From NCBI GenBank assembly GCA_964630665.1, contig CAZVVN010000125.1, forward strand, positions 1-6,094: a stretch of DNA of 6,094 nt, given 5' to 3'. The position numbers and the translations under genes are program-made. Position 1 is the stretch's first letter. The number at the start of each line of letters is the position of its first letter. Below the pieces are notes generated by a model. It was not told where the DNA came from, searched no databases, and was given only the letters and a program-made list of their open reading frames with translations. This stretch comes from UBA9619 sp964630665 (lineage in GTDB: Bacteria > Pseudomonadota > Gammaproteobacteria > Arenicellales > UBA868). Below, piece after piece: positions 1-5,386 of this stretch.

Positions 1-586
1 CCCCGTAGCGTGCTGCACGCCAGATTGATTTGACTCCGCCGCCGATCCAGATCGGGGGGTGAGGTTTCTGTACCGGTTTAGGTTCAAGCGGGATGTCACT
101 CAACTGGTAGTGCTCGCCATCAAAGGTGACCTGATCCTGGGTCCACAGCTGGGTGATCACTTCGAGTTGCTCATCGAACAATTTTCCCCGTGCCTTTCGA
201 TCTACACCCACGGAAGTGAAATCCTCCTCCCACCACCCCATCGCGGCTCCCGCGATCAATCGCCCGTCAGAAATCACATCCAGCGTTGAGAGGTACTTTG
301 CCCATTGGTAAGGCGGCAGCAGGGGCGGAAGGATGGAATTGAATCCGATCTTCAGCGTCGAAGTGGCTGCGGCAATGACGGGTGCTATCGCCAGTGCGTC
401 AAGTACATCATGGTTGGGAAAGGTTTCAAATAGCCAGCTGGGCGCCATCGTCATGTGGGTGGGCATGGTTGCCGAGTAAAATCCAAGGTCTTCCGCCAAT
501 TTGGCGATCTCAACAATTTCGCCCACGGAGGTCTTCTGCGCACCCCAAGGGAAGAGCATGATGCTTAAATCTGAAATGTTCGGCAT
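1..586 (-). CDS. LLM-class flavin/F420-dependent oxidoreductase, partial (C-terminus beyond window)
   Basis: This reading frame is open from the ATG at 586-584 (minus strand) to the window edge, 195 codons with no stop. The protein has the N-terminal part of the luciferase-like TIM barrel: a first strand LSIMLFPWG (residues 7-15), a helix ending AEDLGF (31-36), STLDVISDGRLIAGAAMGWWEED in part at 100-122, and the family signature PKPVQKPHPPIWIGGG at 169-184. The family usually runs 290-350 residues, so roughly 100-150 are missing. LLM enzymes use FMN or F420 for hydride transfer or monooxygenation; substrate and cofactor cannot be read here. The start is placed at the first ATG before the beta-1 strand, with only a weak CAGG upstream; the ATG at codon 10 is a less likely alternative because it would cut into the strand. 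It is divergent from the LLM gene at 991, with which it shares the PHPPIW block. Family assignment is firm, function open. Confidence 0.9.
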   Translation of the reverse strand, partial: MPNISDLSIMLFPWGAQKTSVGEIVEIAKLAEDLGFYSATMPTHMTMAPSWLFETFPNHDVLDALAIAPVIAAATSTLKIGFNSILPPLLPPYQWAKYLSTLDVISDGRLIAGAAMGWWEEDFTSVGVDRKARGKLFDEQLEVITQLWTQDQVTFDGEHYQLSDIPLEPKPVQKPHPPIWIGGGVKSIWRAARYG

Positions 587-723
587 TCTGTTAACCTGTG
601 GTCAGTTATGTTGTTGATGCAATGGACTGGTCGTTTCGAGTGCCATCCTTATTATGAGATTCGAAGGTGGCGCTAACCCGCATCTCGAATTCAGATGGTG
701 GGAATCTACATGGCCATGCGAAG

Positions 724-771
724 TTAGACAACTCTTGATGTCCTGATACTGTGAGCAGGTTTTTCGCTCAT
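724..771 (-). CDS. possible 15-aa micro-ORF / leader peptide (speculative)
   Basis: On the minus strand, GGGAGG (complement of 777-782) sits five bases before an ATG at 771-769. The frame reads MSEKPAHSIRTSRVV and stops at TAA (726-724). The ribosome-binding site is better than that of the downstream LLM gene, whose start is 137 bases further on. The peptide resembles nothing I recognise. It could be a translated leader, the decayed start of a lost gene, or chance. A stem (TGAGC 752-756 with GCTCA 766-770) falls across its first codons. Only the SD and spacing support it. Confidence 0.2.
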   Translation of the reverse strand: MSEKPAHSIRTSRVV

Positions 772-790
772 AGAATCCTCCCTTCAAGCC

Positions 791-820
791 TAGACAATAT
801 TCCTTCGCATAATCGATAAT
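791..820 (+). promoter_or_regulatory. candidate sigma70-type promoter for the LLM gene at 991
   Basis: TAGACA at 791-796 matches the -35 consensus at five of six bases and GATAAT at 815-820 matches the -10 at five of six, with an 18-base spacer. A start near 826-828 would give a leader of about 165 bases. The palindrome TCGGCCGA (820-827) directly overlaps the end of the -10 and the predicted start point, where an operator would act. Found by eye; no transcript evidence. Confidence 0.35.
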
Positions 821-827
821 CGGCCGA
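820..827. repeat. 8-bp palindrome TCGGCCGA, copy 1 (possible operator)
   Basis: TCGGCCGA is a perfect palindrome that begins at the last base of the -10 candidate. Together with the following A it forms the 9-mer TCGGCCGAA, which recurs in the same orientation at 949-957. Position and recurrence fit a repressor site, but an 8-mer recurring twice in a moderately GC-rich region can be chance. Confidence 0.25.
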
Positions 828-844
828 ACGAGTTGTGTCGTATA

Positions 845-865
845 GGTGGGGCTTGAAAACCCGCC
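845..865 (+). other. short hairpin in the leader of the LLM gene at 991
   Basis: GGTGGG (845-850) can pair with CCCGCC (860-865), one G-U pair included, around a nine-base A-rich loop. No T-tract follows, so it is not an intrinsic terminator. It lies early in the predicted 165-base leader and may be a 5' stem or be incidental. Confidence 0.25.
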
Positions 866-902
866 GCCTTCATCACCGGGCAGATCCGGCCGTCATGGGG
901 CT

Positions 903-918
903 GGTGACTGGGTGACTG
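903..918. repeat. perfect tandem duplication of GGTGACTG
   Basis: The 8-mer GGTGACTG occurs twice head-to-tail without spacer, at 903-910 and 911-918, within the leader of the LLM gene at 991. It may be a slippage duplication or a direct-repeat protein site. No function can be assigned. Confidence 0.3.
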
Positions 919-948
919 TCCAGACATCAGGGCTTCTCATTGGTCAAC

Positions 949-956
949 TCGGCCGA
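949..956. repeat. 8-bp palindrome TCGGCCGA, copy 2
   Basis: Second copy of the palindrome found at the promoter candidate, extended to the same 9-mer TCGGCCGAA (949-957). It lies 35 bases before the ATG at 991, so if the pair are operators this one sits inside the leader. Confidence 0.2.
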
Positions 957-978
957 ATGGTCGTCGACAGCAAAGAAC

Positions 979-983
979 GAGGA
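979..983 (+). promoter_or_regulatory. Shine-Dalgarno GAGGA fixing the start at 991
   Basis: GAGGA lies seven bases before the ATG at 991, near-ideal spacing. It settles the start in favour of 991 over an in-frame TTG at 940, which would add 17 residues that do not belong to the LLM fold. Confidence 0.75.
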
Positions 984-990
984 AGTGATC

Positions 991-1944
991 ATGGATTTTG
1001 GAATGACTATTCCCACCCGCGGGCCGCTGGCGGAACCGCAAAAGATCGAACAACTGGCCAGGCGCGCGGAGCAACTCGGATTTACCTACCTTGCTGTCCC
1101 TGACCATATCGTAGTCCCGCGAAAGATCGACTCGCGCTATCCCTATTCAGCTTCGGGCGACTTTCCAGGCTCCAAGTCAGGCGCCTGTCTCGACCAGTTC
1201 AGTGTGCTTACTTTTCTCGCTGCGCTGACTACGGAACCTCGGCTGGTCTCTTCGGTGACCGTGATTCCGCACCGGGGTGCTCTGGAGTCAGCCAAGCTGG
1301 TGGCGAGCATTGATGTGCTCTCACATGGACGCATGACACTCGGTGTCGGGGCGGGGTGGATGCGGGAGGAATTCGAAGCACTCGGTGCGCTGTCGTTCGA
1401 CCATCGCGGCCAGGTGACCGACGAATACCTCGAGGCGTTCAAGATACTGTGGACCGAGGACGACCCGGTCTTCGCTGGAGAGTTTGTTCGCTTTCGCAAT
1501 ATCAGTTTCCTTCCCAAACCGGTACAGAACCCCCATCCACCGATCTGGGTCGGAGGCGAGAGTGGCCCGGCGCTGCGGCGTACCGCGCGTTACGGTGACA
1601 CCTGGTATCCCATCGGGAACAACCCCCGTTTCCCGCTGGGTTCGATTGATCGGTTTGCCGAGCGCGTCGGGCGACTTGGTGAAATTGCCGCTGAAGAGGG
1701 CCGCGATCCCGCGGACATCTCTTTGGTGTACTGCGCATTATGGTTCGATGAGCACAAGACCCTGACCCTGGACGACGGCAGTCGCCATCTGTTGAGTGGG
1801 TCGGTCGAACAGATAGCCGAGGACGTAGCGGCACTCGCCGAGATCGGCGTACAGGGTCTGATGCTCAATTTCCAGCGAGATACGCTGGAGCAGTCTCTCG
1901 ACAGTATGCAGCACTTTGCCGATGTCATCCGCCCGGCACTATGA
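991..1944 (+). CDS. LLM-class F420-dependent-type oxidoreductase (Rv2161c-like)
   Basis: This 317-residue protein has the usual length for a luciferase-like TIM-barrel oxidoreductase. It begins MDFGMTIPTRGP, with the first barrel strand at the very N-terminus. VPDHI (36-40) is the conserved segment after strand 2, SHGRMTLGVGAGWMREEFEALG (111-132, longer than quoted motifs elsewhere) is the family core, and PKPVQNPHPPIWVGGES (175-191) is the shared LLM signature. The core most resembles the subfamily annotated as F420-dependent, TIGR03619/Rv2161c. The C-terminal helix region (about 270-317) is complete. Such enzymes transfer hydride from reduced F420 (or FMN) to an unknown organic substrate in the cytosol. 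It is divergent from the LLM gene ending at the left edge and 332 bases upstream of the FrhB/Kor operon on the same strand. The ATG at 991 has a strong SD. F420 versus FMN use remains inference. Confidence 0.92.
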   Translation: MDFGMTIPTRGPLAEPQKIEQLARRAEQLGFTYLAVPDHIVVPRKIDSRYPYSASGDFPGSKSGACLDQFSVLTFLAALTTEPRLVSSVTVIPHRGALESAKLVASIDVLSHGRMTLGVGAGWMREEFEALGALSFDHRGQVTDEYLEAFKILWTEDDPVFAGEFVRFRNISFLPKPVQNPHPPIWVGGESGPALRRTARYGDTWYPIGNNPRFPLGSIDRFAERVGRLGEIAAEEGRDPADISLVYCALWFDEHKTLTLDDGSRHLLSGSVEQIAEDVAALAEIGVQGLMLNFQRDTLEQSLDSMQHFADVIRPAL

Positions 1945-1991
1945 ACCTGTCGCCTCACCATAGGCCGGCTGGATTGGTTCTGGGTCTTGAC

Positions 1992-2010
1992 CGACTCGCT
2001 ATCGACTCGC
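1992..2010. repeat. direct repeat of CGACTCGC with 11-bp period
   Basis: CGACTCGC occurs at 1992-1999 and 2003-2010, separated by TAT. The 11-base period places both copies on nearly the same face of the DNA helix, as in tandem protein-binding half-sites. It lies just after the LLM gene and well upstream of the operon. Functional meaning is unknown. Confidence 0.3.
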
Positions 2011-2240
2011 CTGTATCGTCAGCTACGAATGCTTCGTGATACTGGACCGATTCACTACCAGCAAGGTTCTAGGCAAGTGGTGCCGAAGCTGCGCTGCCGG
2101 CCCCGACCCTGGTTGCTGCGGGCTTTCATCAATCGGTAAATCTGGTATCGTTCGCGCTTGGTCGTTTTAGGACTTACCTCTTATTCGGGCTGGATTGTTC
2201 GACGTAAACACATAACCATGGTGCGTTTACTGATTCTTTT

Positions 2241-2256
2241 GCCGATCGGCGATCGG
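2241..2256 (+). promoter_or_regulatory. palindrome/hairpin just upstream of the FrhB-like gene
   Basis: GCCGATCGGC (2241-2250) is a perfect 10-base palindrome. It overlaps an alternative inverted repeat, CCGATC (2242-2247) with GATCGG (2251-2256) around GGC. The element ends 20 bases before the GTG start at 2277, so it could be an operator or an RNA hairpin affecting initiation. No T-tract follows, so it is not a terminator. Confidence 0.3.
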
Positions 2257-2276
2257 AACTGCACCCAACCTCGGGC

Positions 2277-3605
2277 GTGAGCATGACCCAGGATCTGACC
2301 AAAGAAGTTCAGGACCGTTACCACAGGTTGCTTGAAGAGGGTGCCGACCCTAACGAATGGGCGTACGCCTGGCGTTCCGAGTACAACCGCGGGGGTTTCA
2401 AGGCCGTTGACTTTCTCATGCAAGAGGTCGTCAATCCTGGTAAATGCATCGGCTGTGCCGCGTGCCTGACGATCTGTCCGGTCGACGTATTTGATTACGA
2501 AAACGAGAAGCCGGTAGACACACGGGATACTGCCTGCGTTTTCTGTGAACTGTGTGTAGACGCCTGTCCCGTGCTTCGGCCGACCGACAAGGATCTGGCC
2601 CAACAGATCGAGTTGCGCGAACCGAGCATGGACGACGGGTTCGGGCCCTACGCCTACGGGGTGCTCGCACGGACAACGCAGGAGCACATATTGAACGAAG
2701 GGCAGGACGGGGGAATCTGTTCGGCTCTTGCGATACATGGCCTGCAGACCGGAACCCTCAAAGGTCTTGTCGTCGGTAACGAGTATCCGGACAACCCGCA
2801 GATGGGTTACGCGCAACTGGCCACCACGCCCGAAGAGGTTCTCACCAGTGCCCGTTCCCGTTACTCATATCAGCCGAACACGCTGGCATTGGTTGAAGCG
2901 ATGGAGAAGGGCATCGCACCGCTGGCGGTGGTCGGCGTGCCGTGTCAGGTCGACGGGGTGCGCCAGCAGCAGTACTCCAGCATTCGCCTGGATGTCGCGG
3001 AGTGGTACCGCGAGAACATTTCCTTGGTCATTGGCCTGTTCTGTTCGGAGGCTTTTACCGAGGAAGGCATCGACTGGCTGGCCAACGATCTTGGTGTTCC
3101 CAAACGGGATATCGCCAACATCAACATCAAGGGCAGGCTTGAAATCAAGTTGCGTGACGGGCGTGAAGAAACACGCTCGCTGAAGGCTTTCGGCAAGTAT
3201 GCGCGGCCTGCCTGTCTTTACTGTATGGACTATGCAGCAGACAACGCGGACATCGGTCTGGGGGGGATTGGACTCGATGGGTGGACGTTTACCGTCATTC
3301 GGACCGAGGCCGGACACCGGGCCTGGCAGGCACTGGTCGAAGCAGGCTGGGTGGAAGTCAAGGAACTGGAGGAGTTGCCAAAATCCAAAGAACTCCTGAC
3401 CCGGCTTTCGCGTTACAAGCGCAACCGGCCTCTGCCCGCATTGATGCCGACGCATCAGGAACGCGAGGCCATTGGGAATCTTGATCCGAAGAACTACTAT
3501 AGAGGTTGGGAAGATGATTCGTCTGCGAAGGACTGGCGACCTCTACCGCCACCTCCTCCGAAAAAGAAAAAGGTTAAGTCGAAGAGTGAGGGAAACGCTT
3601 CATGA
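2277..3605 (+). CDS. F420 hydrogenase/dehydrogenase beta (FrhB) family protein with 2x[4Fe-4S] ferredoxin domain
   Basis: This 442-residue protein has an N-terminal extension (1-52), a bacterial-type ferredoxin domain with two CxxCxxCxxxCP motifs (Cys57/60/63/67 and Cys87/90/93/97), then an FrhB domain. FrhB marks are DGGICSAL (144-151), VPCQVDGV (221-228), GLFC (253-256) and CLYC followed by ADNADIGLGG (313-330). In the family these later cysteines bind a further [4Fe-4S] cluster beside FAD. Family members include FrhB, FpoF and FdhB, which reduce F420, but also non-F420 enzymes such as plant HCAR. Being first in an operon with KorAB, it probably accepts electrons from the 2-oxoacid oxidoreductase and passes them to F420 or another acceptor. 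The C-terminus (422-438) is an unusual proline run followed by lysines. Start is GTG 2277 or ATG 2283 two codons on; neither has a strong SD. Its stop overlaps the next start (ATGA). Confidence 0.9.
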   Translation: MSMTQDLTKEVQDRYHRLLEEGADPNEWAYAWRSEYNRGGFKAVDFLMQEVVNPGKCIGCAACLTICPVDVFDYENEKPVDTRDTACVFCELCVDACPVLRPTDKDLAQQIELREPSMDDGFGPYAYGVLARTTQEHILNEGQDGGICSALAIHGLQTGTLKGLVVGNEYPDNPQMGYAQLATTPEEVLTSARSRYSYQPNTLALVEAMEKGIAPLAVVGVPCQVDGVRQQQYSSIRLDVAEWYRENISLVIGLFCSEAFTEEGIDWLANDLGVPKRDIANINIKGRLEIKLRDGREETRSLKAFGKYARPACLYCMDYAADNADIGLGGIGLDGWTFTVIRTEAGHRAWQALVEAGWVEVKELEELPKSKELLTRLSRYKRNRPLPALMPTHQEREAIGNLDPKNYYRGWEDDSSAKDWRPLPPPPPKKKKVKSKSEGNAS

Positions 3606-5386
3606 ACCGCGCAAGGCCACGGCTTGAGGACCTCAGTATCATTGTTTCCGGCCAGGGCGGTGACGGTTCTCTAACTGTCATCAATATTCTGGCTGATGTT
3701 CTGCGCTCAGTCGGTTTGCGTGCTTATACCGAGCGCGATGTACTGTCCCGCATCAAGGGCGGCATTGTCGCTGCCACGTTACGCGCCTGTCATGAAGAAC
3801 GTCTCGGCATAGGAAGTCAGATTGATCTGATCGTTGCTTTTGACGTGGCCGCGATCGACAAAGAGGCCCACCGCCTCAATGCCCGCAGTGTCGTGATATA
3901 CGACAACTCTGGTGGTGCGCTAGCGGACGACAGTGGCGTTCCCGAAGGCGCGCGGGTAATCGGTATTCCTTTCAGTCGGCACGCGGTGCGGATGTTCAGT
4001 CGTGACATCTACAAGAACAGCATCTCTTCAGCGGTCGTAGGACGCCTGATCGGTCTTAGCGACAGTGACATGCGAAGCGCATTCGAGAAACGCTTTAGCA
4101 GACGCGGCGCCCAGGCGCTGAAATACAATCTCGACGCGCTGGCGTTGGGTCATGAGCTTGCCGATGGCGTCGGGCTGACGGCTGAAGAAGGGCTCTATGA
4201 TATCGTCAGCACCAGTTCCAAACCCCATATGCTGATCACCGGAAACGAGGCGGTCGCCTTTGGGTTTATTGTGGCGGGTGGGCGCTTTTTTGCCAGTTAC
4301 CCGATCACGCCATCAACCGATATCATGGAGTGGCTGGAGAAGTGGTTGCCGAAGTTCGGTGGTGTCGTTCGACAGGCCGAGGATGAACTGTCGGTGATCA
4401 ATATGGCTATCGGGGCGGCCCTTACCGGCACGCGGACGATGGTTGCGACCTCCGGTCCCGGCCTGGCGCTGATGCAGGAAGGCATCGGGCAGTCGGGGAT
4501 GGCGGAGATTCCATTGGTTGTGGTGGATTCCCAGCGTGGCGGGCCGAGTACAGGTATGCCAACCAAGCCAGAACAAGGTGACCTCAATCTTCTGGTTTAC
4601 GGGGGCAATGGTGACTTCCCGCGCGTTGTTCTTGCACCCGGAACGCCCGACGAATGTTTTCACCTCACTGTCAAGGCGTGCAATCTCGCCGAACAATACC
4701 AATTACCGGTTTTCATCGCCCTGGACCAGGGACTATCCCAGAACCTTGCGACCATAGAACCGATTGATCAGAGCCAGGTTGTCGTCGAGCGCGGCAAGCG
4801 GCTCGATGGTGAATCACTCGCTGAGTTGCCGGTCTACAAGCGTTACGCTTTCAGCGACGACGGCGTTTCGGCTTTCGCAGTGCCGGGTACACCTGGCGGG
4901 ATGTCGCTTGTTACCGGCAATGAACACGACGAGTTCGGCCAGGTCTCCACCGATCCTGATAATCGTACCCGTATGGTGCACAAGCGTCACAGTAAGCTAC
5001 AGACCATGCAGCCTGATCTGCCACGGGCCATTACTCACGGTGACAAGACAGCGGTTATCGGGTTTATCGGCATCGGAATGACCCATGGTGTGATACTGGA
5101 AGCGATGGAGATACTGGCTGAGCGAGGCTTATCTGCCCAATACCACCAGTTGCAGACGCTCTGGCCGATGTTGGAGGAAACGCCGGCATTTACCCGGGAT
5201 TGCCCATGTGTCTTTGTCGTCGAATACAACGCAACGGGGCAACTGGCGAGACTCATTGTTGCACACGGTGGCAAGGATGCCCATATCGAATCTGTCCTCG
5301 TCTATGATGGTGTGCCGTTACGCGCCGAAGATCTGGTTCAGAAGGTCATTACGCGTGTTGAATCAAGGGGGGACAAGGTCGCATGA
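3602..5386 (+). CDS. korA: 2-oxoacid:acceptor oxidoreductase, fused gamma-alpha subunit (KorA type)
   Basis: This 594-residue protein is the large subunit of a two-subunit 2-oxoacid oxidoreductase. The gamma domain (about 9-190) opens with SGQGGDGSLTV (16-26), a variant of the usual GQGGQG loop. The alpha domain (about 207-400) carries SYPITPSTD (232-240), the family substrate/TPP-contact motif, then TSGPGLALMQEG (283-294) and GPSTGMPTKPEQGDL (314-328). The C-terminal domain includes VVEYNATGQLARL (539-551). With KorB it decarboxylates a 2-oxoacid (2-oxoglutarate, pyruvate or branched-chain) to the acyl-CoA. The exact substrate is not readable. The gene starts inside the stop codon of the FrhB-like gene and has a good SD (GAGGGA, 3588-3593), and its own stop overlaps korB, implying one transcript and coupled translation. 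Family and subunit type are firm. Confidence 0.93.
   Translation: MNRARPRLEDLSIIVSGQGGDGSLTVINILADVLRSVGLRAYTERDVLSRIKGGIVAATLRACHEERLGIGSQIDLIVAFDVAAIDKEAHRLNARSVVIYDNSGGALADDSGVPEGARVIGIPFSRHAVRMFSRDIYKNSISSAVVGRLIGLSDSDMRSAFEKRFSRRGAQALKYNLDALALGHELADGVGLTAEEGLYDIVSTSSKPHMLITGNEAVAFGFIVAGGRFFASYPITPSTDIMEWLEKWLPKFGGVVRQAEDELSVINMAIGAALTGTRTMVATSGPGLALMQEGIGQSGMAEIPLVVVDSQRGGPSTGMPTKPEQGDLNLLVYGGNGDFPRVVLAPGTPDECFHLTVKACNLAEQYQLPVFIALDQGLSQNLATIEPIDQSQVVVERGKRLDGESLAELPVYKRYAFSDDGVSAFAVPGTPGGMSLVTGNEHDEFGQVSTDPDNRTRMVHKRHSKLQTMQPDLPRAITHGDKTAVIGFIGIGMTHGVILEAMEILAERGLSAQYHQLQTLWPMLEETPAFTRDCPCVFVVEYNATGQLARLIVAHGGKDAHIESVLVYDGVPLRAEDLVQKVITRVESRGDKVA

Larger units (their letters stand above)
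587..990. other. divergent intergenic region between two LLM genes
   Basis: This 404-base stretch separates two divergently transcribed LLM genes and shows no convincing conserved gene. It holds a plus-strand sigma70-like promoter candidate (791-820), two copies of the 8-bp palindrome TCGGCCGA (820-827 and 949-956), a hairpin (845-865), a tandem 8-bp duplication (903-918) and, on the minus strand, a 15-codon micro-ORF with a strong ribosome-binding site (724-771). Another small stem, TGAGC/GCTCA with a nine-base loop, lies at 752-770 inside the micro-ORF. No good minus-strand promoter was found: CATAAT on that strand around 652-657 lacks a matching -35. Confidence 0.6.
1945..2276. other. non-coding gap upstream of the FrhB-Kor operon
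   Basis: These 332 bases hold no plausible gene. No intrinsic terminator is visible after the LLM gene: the short stems (for example GCCC 2100-2103 with GGGC 2120-2123) are weak and followed only by TTTC. A weak extended -10 candidate, TGGTATCGT at 2143-2151 with a poor -35 (CTTTCA, 2123-2128), is the best promoter I can offer for the operon. The direct repeat at 1992-2010 and the palindrome at 2241-2256 are listed separately. Read-through from the LLM gene into the operon cannot be excluded. Confidence 0.5.

Noticed and set aside
59..289. 76-codon plus-strand open frame
   Set aside because: Antisense to the partial LLM gene, whose minus-strand translation gives a clear family match.
602..787. 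61-codon minus-strand open frame starting at TTG
   Set aside because: The start is TTG without well-placed SD (the GGGAGG here lies inside the frame), the protein has no recognisable fold or motif, and composition looks random. The same SD fits the 15-codon ATG frame better.
940..990. N-terminal extension of the LLM gene from a TTG start
   Set aside because: The 17 added residues precede the first barrel strand, lack family resemblance, and the ATG at 991 has GAGGA at ideal spacing.
2100..2127. Possible intrinsic terminator after the LLM gene
   Set aside because: The stem is only four pairs with a 16-base loop and is followed by TTTC, not a proper T-tract.
2181..2816. 211-codon minus-strand open frame
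   Set aside because: It runs antisense through the ferredoxin motifs of the FrhB-like gene, whose plus-strand frame is clearly conserved. It is a codon shadow.
3260..3266. Run of seven G as a possible frameshift site (also six G at 5367-5372)
   Set aside because: The reading frame continues through both runs with conserved family sequence on either side, so there is no sign of a shift or sequencing error.
2865..3455. 196-codon minus-strand open frame
   Set aside because: Antisense to the FrhB domain core with no recognisable motif; a shadow of the plus-strand gene.
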